The notes: generated by a model not told the origin, from the letters alone. A stretch of DNA of 64,000 bases from Peptococcaceae bacterium BRH_c4b (GCA_000961595.1 LADO01000013.1:35309-99308), one strand, 5' to 3'; numbered from the stretch's first letter, positions 33,148 to 42,094 are shown. Made by a program: numbers and translations.

Positions 33148-34886
33148 GCGACAGGAGAATAGGAGTTTATATTTGTCACTGCGGCGGCAACATCTCCGAC
33201 TATGTGGATGTCGACAGAGTAAGGAAGGCTGTGGAGGGCGAAGGGGGCGTGGCGGTGGCCAAAACGGCCATGTTCGCCTGCTCCGATGCCACCCAGCAGG
33301 AGATGGCCAGCGATATTCAGGAACAGCATCTGGATGGTCTGGTGGTGGCTTCCTGCTCACCTAAGCTGCATCTGCACACCTTCAGGGATGTTGCCAGGAG
33401 GGCGGGGCTTAACCCCTTCCAGTATACCCAGGTGAATGTCCGGGAGCAGTGTTCCTGGGCGCACACCGATGACCGCGAAGGGGCAACGGATAAGGCCATC
33501 CGGCTGGTCAGGGGCGCCATTGCCAGAACAGCACTCACCGAGCCGCTGGAGCCCATTATTATCGAAACTGTGCCCCGGGTGTTGGTGGTGGGCGCCGGCA
33601 TAAGCGGCCTCAGGGCTGCCATCGGGCTGGCTGATTTGGGCATATCCGTATATCTGGTGGAAAAATCCCCACTGGCGGGGGGCTGGATCGGCAAGCTGGG
33701 CAAGATGTATCCCCATGGCAAAGACGGCAAATCTTTAATTGCCCAACTTATTAATGAGCTAAAAAAGCGGGAAAACATAACCCTCTATACCAATGCGGAA
33801 ATTGCGGAGAAATCCGGCAGTATAGGCAACTTTGACGTAAACCTCAGGGTGCGGGGCCAGGAAGACACCACCATCAGCGTAAACGTGGGTTCCATCATCG
33901 TGGCTACGGGGTTTGACGCTTATCAGCCGGAGGAGGAGGAATTCGGCTTTGGGCTGGACGGGGTGCTGACCCTGCCCCAATTCAAAGAACTGCTGGACTC
34001 CTCTGCCGGCAGGCCGGTATTCAACGGCAGGGAGATTAAAAATGTAGCTTACATTTACTGCGTGGGCAGCAGGCAGCAGCCGGAGGTGGAAAACGCCAAC
34101 CGGTACTGCTCCCGCTACTGCTGCAATGCGGCGGTACACGCTTCCATCATAGCTCTGGAGAAAAATCCCGGAATGCACCAGTACCACCTTTACCGGGATA
34201 TGAGAACCTACGGTAAATTTGAATTAATGTACAGCCAGGCCAGGGAAATGGGCTCGTATTTTCTCAAATTTGCCGATGACGGGCCACCGGTGGTGGAAAG
34301 AGGTTACGATGGAAAACTGCAGGTAAGTTTAAAAGACCTCCTGACCTTTGGTGAAGAGATTGAGATAAAGGCTGATGTGGTGGTTCTGGTAACCGGCATG
34401 GTGCCCCGGAAAAGTCCGGAATTGGTGGATGTGCTGAAGCTTCCCCTGGGCCGGGACAGATTCTTTAACGAAATACACCCCAAACTCCGGCCGGTGGAAA
34501 CTATGGTGGACGGCGTCTATATTTGCGGCAGCTGCCAGGGTCCCAAAAATTCCATAGAGAGCGTCGCCTCGGCGCTGTCGGCGGTTACCCAGAGCGCTTC
34601 CATATTGAAAAAGGGATATGTGGACCTGGAGCCGCTAATCGCCTCTGTGCATCAGGATCTGTGCAACGGCTGCGGAGAGTGCGTGGCCACCTGTCCCTAT
34701 GCGGCCATCGAAATGGAGCAGCAGCAGGGCAGGAGCGTGGCCGCCATCAACAGGGCACTGTGCAAGGGCTGCGGCGGCTGTGTCCCTCTCTGCCCGGCCA
34801 ACGCCATTGACCTCAAAGGATATACCGATGCCCAGGTCAGGTCGATGATTGACGCTTTGCTAAAGGAGACATGCCAAAATGAGTAG
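33144..34886 (+). CDS. hdrA: HdrA (QmoB/HdrA-type FAD, Fe-S protein)
   Basis: A 580-residue protein overlapping the fusion gene by four bases (ATGA). The N-terminal Rossmann-like domain has YICHCGGNISDYVDV. FAD site VLVVGAGISGLRAAIGLADL near residue 150, then SPLAGGWIGKLGKMYP. HdrA hallmark CVGSRQ...NRYCSRYCC. The C-terminus carries two [4Fe-4S] motifs (CNGCGECVATCP, CKGCGGCVPLCP) near residues 507-555. Family knowledge: the flavin of HdrA bifurcates electrons between ferredoxin and a disulfide via HdrBC. Two HdrA-type proteins in one operon recall QmoA/QmoB. Confidence 0.9.
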   Translation: MSDRRIGVYICHCGGNISDYVDVDRVRKAVEGEGGVAVAKTAMFACSDATQQEMASDIQEQHLDGLVVASCSPKLHLHTFRDVARRAGLNPFQYTQVNVREQCSWAHTDDREGATDKAIRLVRGAIARTALTEPLEPIIIETVPRVLVVGAGISGLRAAIGLADLGISVYLVEKSPLAGGWIGKLGKMYPHGKDGKSLIAQLINELKKRENITLYTNAEIAEKSGSIGNFDVNLRVRGQEDTTISVNVGSIIVATGFDAYQPEEEEFGFGLDGVLTLPQFKELLDSSAGRPVFNGREIKNVAYIYCVGSRQQPEVENANRYCSRYCCNAAVHASIIALEKNPGMHQYHLYRDMRTYGKFELMYSQAREMGSYFLKFADDGPPVVERGYDGKLQVSLKDLLTFGEEIEIKADVVVLVTGMVPRKSPELVDVLKLPLGRDRFFNEIHPKLRPVETMVDGVYICGSCQGPKNSIESVASALSAVTQSASILKKGYVDLEPLIASVHQDLCNGCGECVATCPYAAIEMEQQQGRSVAAINRALCKGCGGCVPLCPANAIDLKGYTDAQVRSMIDALLKETCQNE

Positions 34887-35124
34887 CGAAAAAAGGGCTG
34901 TCAGGGAAATAGTCCGGGAAGAAATGCTCATGAGGGATAAAATACTGGCCGCGCTGGGAGATGGCCCCCTGACCGTGCCGGAAATAGCGGATGCCCTGGG
35001 CTACCCCGCCTACGAAGTTATGTACTGGGTTATGGGCATGCGCAAATACGGTTACGTCTCCGAAAAGGAGCTTACGGACGAGGGCTATTATAAATACGGG
35101 GCCGTGGCAAGGGAGGGAGCATAA
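34879..35124 (+). CDS. Small winged-helix-like protein of the hdr operon
   Basis: An 81-residue protein embedded between hdrA and hdrC, overlapping both (8 bases with hdrA; the next ATG overlaps its stop). The sequence MRDKILAALGDGPLTVPEIA, then LGYPAYEVMYWVMGMRKYGY and VSEKELTDEGYYKYG, is a clear winged helix. The tight overlap suggests a structural or assembly role in the complex, or stoichiometric co-expression, more than a distant regulator. A protein of this size and place is known in some hdr-like clusters. Confidence 0.72.
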   Translation: MSSEKRAVREIVREEMLMRDKILAALGDGPLTVPEIADALGYPAYEVMYWVMGMRKYGYVSEKELTDEGYYKYGAVAREGA

Positions 35125-35426
35125 TGGCGCTGGTCAACCCGAATTTTGCTGAAGAGATCGGGAAACCGGAGGCATTCAACGCCTCCGCCTGTATGAACTG
35201 CGGGGTGTGCAGCGCGGTTTGCCCCATGGGCATCGAACTCCTGCCACGTAAATTGTTCAGATACGTATTGTTGGGTCTGGAAGACAAGGTGCAGAAAAAT
35301 AGTGAAACCATTTATTCCTGCTTGTTGTGCAAAATGTGTGAAGCTAACTGTCCGGCCGGGGTGCATATAGCGGAAAATGTCCGCTCTTTAAGATATTACC
35401 TCAATAAGAAAGTATATAATTTGTAA
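35124..35426 (+). CDS. hdrC: HdrC-like two-cluster ferredoxin subunit
   Basis: A 100-residue protein with two [4Fe-4S] motifs, CMNCGVCSAVCPMG and CLLCKMCEANCPAG, and the HdrC-type helical spacer LLPRKLFRYVLLGLEDKV. It lacks the C-terminal extension of large HdrC forms. It relays electrons from HdrA to HdrB. Its ATG overlaps the preceding stop (ATAATG). Confidence 0.9.
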   Translation: MALVNPNFAEEIGKPEAFNASACMNCGVCSAVCPMGIELLPRKLFRYVLLGLEDKVQKNSETIYSCLLCKMCEANCPAGVHIAENVRSLRYYLNKKVYNL

Positions 35427-35431
35427 CTAAT

Positions 35432-35570
35432 CAGGAGTCAGAAGTCAGGAGTCAGGAGTCAGGAGTCAGAATGAGAGAACCGGCAAAAACAACAGGAGTC
35501 AACATGAGAGAACAGTTTATCGTCTCGAAATATTCTGAATTCTGACTACTGAATTCTGAATACTGAAATT
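35432..35570. repeat. Short repeats AGGAGTC and inverted counterpart between hdrC and hdrB
   Basis: Four to five copies of AGGAGTC/AGAAGTC run from 35432, GAGAGAAC occurs twice, and the reverse counterpart ATTCTGAATTCTGACTACTG follows, so GAGTCAGAAT can pair with ATTCTGAC. It interrupts an otherwise tightly packed operon and could act as an attenuator or an mRNA-stability element. Confidence 0.65.
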
Positions 35571-35586
35571 AAAGGGGAGTCTTGCT

Positions 35587-36549
35587 ATGCCGTTGCCGAC
35601 AGGTGATACTATAGGAATTTTAGCGGATAATCTAAAAATCAGAAACTCCGTACTGCCCATTTCCGCCGGCAGCGCCACCAGGTGGGCCAGGGGGCTCGGC
35701 CTGCCCAGAGGCGGGGAGACTGTTATATACACGGGGCTGATGTACCAGCTCATTCCCTATATAACCAGCATGAACAAGGCCCAGGGCATGATCGAGGACA
35801 CCCCCTTGGCCGACTTCGCCAGGGTAGGCAGGTTTGTCAACAGGTTTGTCAATATATCCAGCCTGATGGCCATACCACAGTCCGCCATGCAGGAGCGTTT
35901 CGACGGCATCCTGGTTAATATCGCCAGGCTGCTGCGGCAGGCCGGGGTGGAACCGGGCTATATGTACGAAGACGATCTGTATTCCGGAGCCCTGGTTTAC
36001 GACCTGGGTATGGATGATGTGCTGGAGGAACACGCCCGCAAGGTATATAGAAATTTAAAAAATTATGGTGTTAAAAACTTAATTACCGTAGATCCTCACA
36101 CCACCAATATGCTGAGGTCGGTGTATCCCGCCTTGATCAAAGGGTACGACCTGAACGTAAAAAGCTATATGGAAGTGTTAGCGGAGCGGCATGCCTGGGC
36201 GCTGAGGAGCCTGGAGGATGAAGTGGTTATCCATGATTCCTGCGTCTACGCCAGATATGAGAATGTAGTGAACGAACAGAGGACTCTGCTGACAGGTGCC
36301 GGTGTAACCGTAAGGGAGCCCGCCGATGCAGGCAGGTTTACCCTGTGCTGCGGCGGCCCCGCCGAGTCACTATATCCTAAAAAGGCCGTGGCCGCGGCGG
36401 AGAGAAGGGTGGAGCAGCTAAAAGCAGCCGGGAGCAAAGTGGTCACCATGTGTCCCATCTGCCTGGTAAACCTGCAAAAGGCCGCCCACAACCAGATTAA
36501 CATAGAGGATATTTCAGTTTACCTGGCCCGGGCCTACTGCCCGGAGTAA
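35587..36549 (+). CDS. hdrB: HdrB-like CCG-domain protein with a single complete CCG motif
   Basis: A 320-residue protein with RBS AGGGGAG. The C-terminal half has one full CCG motif: HDSC (Cys 219), then LCCGGPAE (Cys 254-255) and MCPIC (Cys 289, 292). The N-terminal half, where HdrB and HdrD carry a first CCG motif, has no cysteine at all (LPISAGSATRWARG). It can thus hold one noncubane [4Fe-4S] cluster instead of two, so its substrate chemistry may differ from CoM-S-S-CoB reduction. A LutA/GlpC-type subunit is the alternative reading. Confidence 0.82.
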   Translation: MPLPTGDTIGILADNLKIRNSVLPISAGSATRWARGLGLPRGGETVIYTGLMYQLIPYITSMNKAQGMIEDTPLADFARVGRFVNRFVNISSLMAIPQSAMQERFDGILVNIARLLRQAGVEPGYMYEDDLYSGALVYDLGMDDVLEEHARKVYRNLKNYGVKNLITVDPHTTNMLRSVYPALIKGYDLNVKSYMEVLAERHAWALRSLEDEVVIHDSCVYARYENVVNEQRTLLTGAGVTVREPADAGRFTLCCGGPAESLYPKKAVAAAERRVEQLKAAGSKVVTMCPICLVNLQKAAHNQINIEDISVYLARAYCPE

Positions 36550-36552
36550 GTT

Positions 36553-36594
36553 GTGCGACAGTTTGCGACAGGGGACGGTTCTCCTCTGTCGCAC
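36553..36594. repeat. Palindromic repeat with GGGGACGGTT core
   Basis: GTGCGACAG (36553-36561) pairs with CTGTCGCAC (36586-36594); between them is GGGGACGGTTCTCC. The core motif recurs as AACCGTCCC at 28375 and AACCGTCCCC at about 49820, suggesting a dispersed small element. Confidence 0.65.
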
Positions 36595-36646
36595 GAGACT
36601 CAGCCTGTTTTATTAAAGAGGATTAATTAAATTGGGAGGGATTAGT

Positions 36647-37129
36647 GTGGATACCACCAAGAAAACAATCATAGTATTCAGCGGCGATCTGGACAAGGTC
36701 ATGGCCGCCTTCATCATAGCCAACGGTGCGGCGGCTATGGGCGATGACGTTACCATGTTTTTCACCTTCTGGGGTCTCAACACATTGAGGAAAGCGGAAA
36801 AGGTACAGATAAAGACAAAGAAAAGTTTTTTACAGGCCATGTTCGGCTGGATGATGCCCAGGGGGGCCGACAAACTGGGCATATCCAAAATGAACTTCGG
36901 CGGCATGGGAGCGCCCATGATGAAAATGGTGATGAAGCAGCAAAATGTTACCAGCCTGCCGGAATTGATCCAGACCGCCAAGGATCAGGGTATCAAGATG
37001 ATCGCCTGCACCATGTCCATGGACGTAATGGGCATTCGGGAAGAAGAACTCATGGACGGCCTGGAGTACGCCGGTGTGGCCACCTACCTGGGCGAGGCCG
37101 ACGAAGCTAATGTGAATTTGTTTATATAA
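36647..37129 (+). CDS. DsrE2-like DsrE/F/H-family protein
   Basis: 160 residues from GTG 36647 (GGGAGGG six bases upstream; an in-frame TTG at 36632 is inside the RBS). Sequence TIIVFSGDLDKVMAAFIIAN, AAAMGDDVTMFFTFWGLN and IKMIACTMSMDVMGI matches DsrE2, with the conserved Cys 121 in the 'IACxMSMDxMG' motif. The inner stretch rich in Met (GGMGAPMMKMVMKQ) is typical. Family knowledge: DsrE-type proteins exchange persulfide sulfur with TusA. Last gene of the tusA-hdr operon. Confidence 0.88.
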   Translation: MDTTKKTIIVFSGDLDKVMAAFIIANGAAAMGDDVTMFFTFWGLNTLRKAEKVQIKTKKSFLQAMFGWMMPRGADKLGISKMNFGGMGAPMMKMVMKQQNVTSLPELIQTAKDQGIKMIACTMSMDVMGIREEELMDGLEYAGVATYLGEADEANVNLFI

Positions 37130-37178
37130 AAATAAGTTAATAAGTTAGGTGCCTGGCACCTAACTTATTAACTTATTT
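37130..37178. terminator. 49-bp perfect palindrome after dsrE2
   Basis: Arms 37130-37153 and 37155-37178 are exact reverse complements (AAATAAGTTAATAAGTTAGG...). It starts at the dsrE2 stop and ends in TTATTT, so it can terminate both ways, but the length and perfection also fit a mobile palindromic unit. Confidence 0.75.
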
Positions 37179-37380
37179 CCCGAAATGCGATAGTGGGGAT
37201 GGTGCTAATGTTTTAAGTGGATATGGAGTTTTAAATTCCATTGTAGTTAGTTCAGCAATTCAACAAAAGCACCATTTGTCACGGTTTTTGCTCCGCAAAT
37301 AAGGGGTATGCTATTATTGCATCTTTTGCTATGCTTACAGAATTAAAACGGACGCATAAAAGAGCGGGGTGGTTTTAGAA

Positions 37381-38361
37381 ATGGACAGCGCTGGTGGCAA
37401 TGCAAGCGGGGAGCGCTACGAACTTGCAACCTTTGCCGGAGGGTGTTTCTGGTGCATGGTTGCGCCCTTTGAAGAACTGGAGGGAGTGATAAGCGTGGTA
37501 TCCGGTTACATGGGGGGACATAAGGAGCAACCCACTTATGAAGAGGTTTGTTCCGGCGCCACGGGCCACTATGAGGTGGTTCAAGTCACCTTTGATCCGG
37601 CTGTTTTAACGTATGAAAAGCTGTTGGATGTTTACTGGCGGCAAATTGACCCAACCGATGAGGGGGGACAGTTTTACGACCGGGGAGCGTCCTATCGAAC
37701 CACGATTTTTTTCCATGATGAACAACAAAAGCAAGAAGCGGAAACATCTAAAAGGAGTCTTATTGCCAGCGGCCGATTTGACAGGCCTGTTGTAACGCAG
37801 ATTCTTCCGGCTGCTACGTTTTATCCGGCGGAAGAGTATCATCAGGATTACCACAAGAAGAACCCCCTCCATTATACCCGGTATCGCAGGGGTTCGGGAC
37901 GAGACGCGGTTATCGAAAAGTACTGGGGGGAAGAAAAAGAAAACAAGGCAGAGCAATTGAAAAGGAAGTTGACTAAGCTGCAGTTTGAAGTGACGCAAAA
38001 GAATGCTACGGAACCGCCTTTTAATAATGAATACTGGGATAACAAACGTGAAGGCATTTACGTTGATATCGTTACTGGTGAGACGCTTTTCAGTTCTCAA
38101 GATAAATTTGACTCAGGATGCGGCTGGCCAAGCTTTACCAGACCGATTCAGCCGGAAAGTATTATTCAGAAGGAAGACTTGAGCCACGGCATGGTTCGAA
38201 CTGAAGTCCGAAGTCAAGCAGCGGATTCGCATCTCGGCCATGTTTTTGACGACGGGCCGGCCCCGACCGGTTTACGCTACTGTATCAATTCTGCTGCTCT
38301 GCGATTTATCCCAAAGGAAGACATTGTTAATGAAGAGTCTAAGGGTTCGGTAGGGGAATAA
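37381..38361 (+). CDS. msrAB: Fused methionine sulfoxide reductase MsrA-MsrB
   Basis: About 326 residues from ATG 37381 (GGGGTGG eight bases upstream; GTG 37369 also possible). The MsrA domain (residues ~10-170) has active site [13 protein letters not shown]. The MsrB domain (~180-315) has [32 protein letters not shown] with the catalytic Cys in RYCINS. No MsrB zinc-site CxxC pairs are seen. It reduces both S- and R-methionine sulfoxide. The last residues (SKGSVGE) and the stop codon are encoded by repeat copy R3, so the native C-terminus was replaced by an insertion or deletion at the repeat. Confidence 0.93.
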   Translation: MDSAGGNASGERYELATFAGGCFWCMVAPFEELEGVISVVSGYMGGHKEQPTYEEVCSGATGHYEVVQVTFDPAVLTYEKLLDVYWRQIDPTDEGGQFYDRGASYRTTIFFHDEQQKQEAETSKRSLIASGRFDRPVVTQILPAATFYPAEEYHQDYHKKNPLHYTRYRRGSGRDAVIEKYWGEEKENKAEQLKRKLTKLQFEVTQKNATEPPFNNEYWDNKREGIYVDIVTGETLFSSQDKFDSGCGWPSFTRPIQPESIIQKEDLSHGMVRTEVRSQAADSHLGHVFDDGPAPTGLRYCINSAALRFIPKEDIVNEESKGSVGE

Positions 38362-38390
38362 CCCCTTCCGAACCCAAGGCTCACTTATAT
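38338..38390. repeat. Modular interspersed repeat, copy R3 (right module only)
   Basis: TCTAAGGGTTCGGTAGGGGA to TCACTTATAT, the complete right-module hairpin without any left module. The msrAB reading frame runs into it and stops at its TAA (38359-38361). Confidence 0.85.
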
Positions 38391-38402
38391 ATCCTCTATA
38401 TC

Positions 38403-40307
38403 TTATACAGCTTCGTTTTCCAAATTGGCACCCTTAAATTGGCTGTTGTAAAGATCTGCATAGAAACCATCCTTGTCGAGAAGTTCGTTATGATTGCCCT
38501 TTTCGATAACGCTGCCGTTATTCATCACAAGTATCAAGTCTGCGTCCCGAATTGTGGATAGCCTGTGGGCAATGACAAAACTTGTTTTTCCTTTCATCAA
38601 CGCTAGCATCGCCTTTTGGATAAGCAGCTCGGTTCTTGTGTCAACGTTGCTTGTAGCTTCGTCAAGAATAAGTATGGCAGGATTGGCGAGAATGGCCCGG
38701 GCAATCGTCAGAAGCTGCTTTTCGCCCTGCGAAAGGTTAGAGGCTTCCTCATTAATGATTGTATCGTAGCCGTCGGGGAGGGTTCTGATAAAGTGGTCGG
38801 CATGAGACGCTTTGGCAGCCCGCACAATTTCTTCCCCGGTGGCACCCTCACGGCTATAGGCTATATTATCCCTTATCGTGCCGTTAAAGAGCCAGGTATC
38901 CTGCAGCACCATACCGAAAATAGTGCGTAGATCGCCACGCTTAATATCCCTTATGTCAACGCCGTCCACGGTAATTTTCCCGTCGTTTAACTCGTAGAAA
39001 CGCATCAGCAGGTTTACAAGGGTGGTTTTGCCCGCTCCGGTTGGGCCTACAATAGCGATGGTCTGTCCCTGTTTGACGTCGATATTCATGTTTTCGATTA
39101 GTATGACATCTTCTTTGTAACCGAACTTGACGTTTTGGAATTTGACCTTGCCCCGCGGAAACTGGATTACTTCGGCATCTTTGCTGTCCGGAGTTTCTTC
39201 TATTTCGTCCAGGATTTCAAATACACGCTCGGCTGACGCCACCGTAGACTGGATAATGTTGGCTATATTCGCAGTTTGAACGATTGGCCAGGTAAACTGT
39301 CTGGAATATTGAATAAATGCCTGGACATCACCAATTTCAATACTCTTTTGCATTACAAAAATACCCCCGACAACACAGACAAACACGTATCCGATATTGC
39401 TGATAAAATTCATGAGGGGCATGATCAGACCGGACACGAACTGTGCTTTCCATCCTGCATTGTAAAGTCTTTCGTTAATCTCGTTGAATTTGTCAATGGA
39501 TTTGTCCTCATGCCCAAAGGCCTTGACGATTTTGTGCCCGGCATACATCTCTTCGACATGGCCATTGAGTTCACCGAGTTCCTTCTGCTGTGCCGAAAAG
39601 TATTTTTTTGAGCGTTTGGCAATACCAGCCGTCACAAGAAAAGAAAGGGGCAGGGTTATAGCGGCAATAAGGGTCATTGCAGGGCTTATGGTTAACATCA
39701 TAAGGACAACGCCGACAATAGTAACTGCGGATGTGATAAGCTGGGTCATGCTTTGCTGCAAGGTGGTGGCAATATTATCAACGTCGTTCGTAACACGGCT
39801 CAATATTTCGCCGTGGGTACTTGAGTCGAAGTATTTAAGCGGCAAATGGGCCAGCTTGTCATTGATATCGTTACGCATATCAAAAACAGTTTTCTGGGCG
39901 ACTCCCGCCATGATAAATTGTTGAATATAGCCAAAAAATGCACTGATAAGATAGAGCCCAACAAGAATAAGAATTATATGCAAGATGTACTTAAAATCCA
40001 CCTGAGCGCCGGGTACATGCCTTAATTTCATCATGATGCCTTCAAATAAGCTGGTGGTGGCTTTACCCAGTATTTTCGGGCTGACAATACTGAAAAGCGT
40101 ACTGAGAATGGCCATAAAAAAAACGGCCAGGAGTTGAAATCTACGGGGTTTTAAATAGCCCAGGAGTCTTTTTAGCGTGCCTTTAAAATCCTTTGCTTTT
40201 TGTACCGGCATCCCCATTTGTCCCCCCATGGGACCTCTGCCGAATCCCGGGCCGGGACCTCCGGCTGGCCTTTCCCCCGATTTATGTTCTTTATAAGTTT
40301 CACTCAT
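38403..40307 (-). CDS. ABC exporter half-transporter (second subunit)
   Basis: A 634-residue protein with an N-terminal Gly/Pro-rich tail (GPGFGRGPMGGQMGMP), six membrane spans (~55-345) and an ATPase domain: Walker A IVGPTGAGKTTLV, signature LSQGEKQLLTIARAIL, Walker B ILILDEATSNVD, H-loop IAHRLST. It overlaps the upstream paralogue by four bases, so the two form a heterodimeric multidrug exporter like YfiB/YfiC or YheI/YheH, under the MarR regulator in front. Confidence 0.93.
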   Translation of the reverse strand: MSETYKEHKSGERPAGGPGPGFGRGPMGGQMGMPVQKAKDFKGTLKRLLGYLKPRRFQLLAVFFMAILSTLFSIVSPKILGKATTSLFEGIMMKLRHVPGAQVDFKYILHIILILVGLYLISAFFGYIQQFIMAGVAQKTVFDMRNDINDKLAHLPLKYFDSSTHGEILSRVTNDVDNIATTLQQSMTQLITSAVTIVGVVLMMLTISPAMTLIAAITLPLSFLVTAGIAKRSKKYFSAQQKELGELNGHVEEMYAGHKIVKAFGHEDKSIDKFNEINERLYNAGWKAQFVSGLIMPLMNFISNIGYVFVCVVGGIFVMQKSIEIGDVQAFIQYSRQFTWPIVQTANIANIIQSTVASAERVFEILDEIEETPDSKDAEVIQFPRGKVKFQNVKFGYKEDVILIENMNIDVKQGQTIAIVGPTGAGKTTLVNLLMRFYELNDGKITVDGVDIRDIKRGDLRTIFGMVLQDTWLFNGTIRDNIAYSREGATGEEIVRAAKASHADHFIRTLPDGYDTIINEEASNLSQGEKQLLTIARAILANPAILILDEATSNVDTRTELLIQKAMLALMKGKTSFVIAHRLSTIRDADLILVMNNGSVIEKGNHNELLDKDGFYADLYNSQFKGANLENEAV

Positions 40308-42031
40308 GCTATTTCCTCCTCCGATAGCTGTGAGGACACAATCTCACGATATACTGTGCAGGTTTTTAAAAGCTCTTTGTGGTTCCCGATCCCGGCAATT
40401 ACACCGTCGTCCATGACTAAAATCCTGTCGGCGTCCATCACTGTACTTACCCGATGGGCAACAATCAGCACAGTAGAGTCCTTTATTTCCTTTTTCAGCG
40501 CTATACGCAGCCGGGCATCGGTTTTAAAGTCAAGAGCCGAGAAAGTGTCGTCAAAAACGTAGATTTCCGGTTTTCTCACCAAGGCTCGGGCGATGGAAAG
40601 ACGCTGTTTTTGTCCACCCGAAATATTGGTGCCGCCCTGGGCGATTACGGAATCAAAACCGTCCTTCATGTTAGCAATAAATTCGGTTGCCTGGGCGGTT
40701 TCCGCAGCGCGCTTAACTGTTTCATCAGTTGCGTCTTCCTTGCCAAATCTAATGTTGTCTGCGATGGTGCCGGTAAAGAGAACTGCCTTCTGAGGGACAA
40801 AACCGATTTTTGCCCTCAGGCTTTCTTGTGACATTTCCCGCACATCCACACCGTTAACCAAAATGCTGCCGCTGTCAATATCGAAAAATCGCGGAATCAG
40901 GCTGAGCATCGTCGATTTGCCCGAGCCGGTGCCACCAATAATCGCTATAACCTCACCAGGCCCAGCGCTGAAAGAAATATTGCTGATGGCAGGCTGTTCG
41001 GCGCCAGGGTAACTAAAGGTAACATTATTAAACTCCACAAAGCCTTTTTTGCTGTCAGCACGCTTAACTTTTGCTGTGTCCTTTATTTCGGGAGCAGTGC
41101 CCAGTACTTCGTTAATTCTTACTGCGGAGGCTTCCGCCCGGGGAATCATGACAAACATCATGGAAACCATAATCAGCGAGAACATAATTTGCATAGCATA
41201 CTGAATAAATGCCATCATATCGCCTACTTGCATATCTCCATGGTCGATGCGAATACCGCCAAACCAAACTATAGCGATGGTTGTAAAGTTCATCATCAGC
41301 ATCATAATGGGCATCATAACAGCCATTAGTTTATTTACCTTGATTGCAGTGCAGGTAAGGTCACGGTTGGCTTCGTTAAAACGCTTTTTCTCGTGGTCAA
41401 GGCGGTTAAATGCGCGTATTACTCTAATACCGGTAAGATTCTCACGCAAAACGAGATTTAACTTGTCAAGTTTTATCTGCATTGATCTGAAAAGCGGTAT
41501 ACTCTTTTTTACGATTATAAAGATAGCAGCGGCAAGGAGCGGTAGCACAACAATAAAAACCAGTGATAGAGTCGCATCCTTAGATACCGCCATAATAATT
41601 CCGCCGATAGCCATCATCGGCGCACTGACCATCATGCGCATAATCATTATCAATACCTGCTGAATCTGGGTTATATCGTTTGTTGTTCTTGTAATGAGAG
41701 AGGCGGTACCGATCTTATCAAACTCGTGGAGCGAATAGCTCTCCACCTGCGAGAAAACTCTGCTGCGCAGATTTTTACCAAATCCTGTGGCAGTTTTTGC
41801 TGATAAAAAGCTCGCCAAAACTGTGCAGACGGCGCCTCCCGCAGCCACCAGCAGCATTAAACCTCCAACGCTAATAATGTACTGAGTATCTCCCTTGACA
41901 ATACCGGTGTCAACAATATCTGACAGCAGAGTCGGCAGATACAGTTCAGCCAGGGATTGAAAAAACAGGAGCACCAAAACAGCCGCCACAGAGATGGCGT
42001 AGGGCTTTAAAAACCTGAATAATTTAATCAT
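40304..42031 (-). CDS. ABC exporter half-transporter (first subunit)
   Basis: About 575 residues from ATG 42031 (CAGGAG ten bases upstream; an upstream ATG at 42070 has no RBS). Six spans, then Walker A IIGGTGSGKSTML, signature ISGGQKQRLSIARAL, and H-loop IVAHRVST. The Walker B region reads IYVFDDTFSALD, with Asp instead of the catalytic Glu (DD for DE). This is the usual degenerate site of heterodimeric exporters; the partner subunit has the normal DE. Confidence 0.92.
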   Translation of the reverse strand: MIKLFRFLKPYAISVAAVLVLLFFQSLAELYLPTLLSDIVDTGIVKGDTQYIISVGGLMLLVAAGGAVCTVLASFLSAKTATGFGKNLRSRVFSQVESYSLHEFDKIGTASLITRTTNDITQIQQVLIMIMRMMVSAPMMAIGGIIMAVSKDATLSLVFIVVLPLLAAAIFIIVKKSIPLFRSMQIKLDKLNLVLRENLTGIRVIRAFNRLDHEKKRFNEANRDLTCTAIKVNKLMAVMMPIMMLMMNFTTIAIVWFGGIRIDHGDMQVGDMMAFIQYAMQIMFSLIMVSMMFVMIPRAEASAVRINEVLGTAPEIKDTAKVKRADSKKGFVEFNNVTFSYPGAEQPAISNISFSAGPGEVIAIIGGTGSGKSTMLSLIPRFFDIDSGSILVNGVDVREMSQESLRAKIGFVPQKAVLFTGTIADNIRFGKEDATDETVKRAAETAQATEFIANMKDGFDSVIAQGGTNISGGQKQRLSIARALVRKPEIYVFDDTFSALDFKTDARLRIALKKEIKDSTVLIVAHRVSTVMDADRILVMDDGVIAGIGNHKELLKTCTVYREIVSSQLSEEEIA

Positions 42032-42094
42032 TAACCTGCATCTCCTGTCATGATAAACAATAAGATTCATTTAAAATCCATACGGCAGTTATTT

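Noticed and set aside
30439..34886. The two HdrA-type genes read as QmoA and QmoB of a sulfate-reduction complex
   Set aside because: No QmoC, aprAB or sat is in the window, the first protein has a GltD insert, and separate HdrC and HdrB genes follow; an Hdr-type complex fits better.
37130..37178. 49-bp palindrome considered as a recombination or attachment site
   Set aside because: It begins at the dsrE2 stop codon and ends in a short T-rich run, so a terminator or small palindromic repeat explains it better; no integrase or second att-like copy is present.
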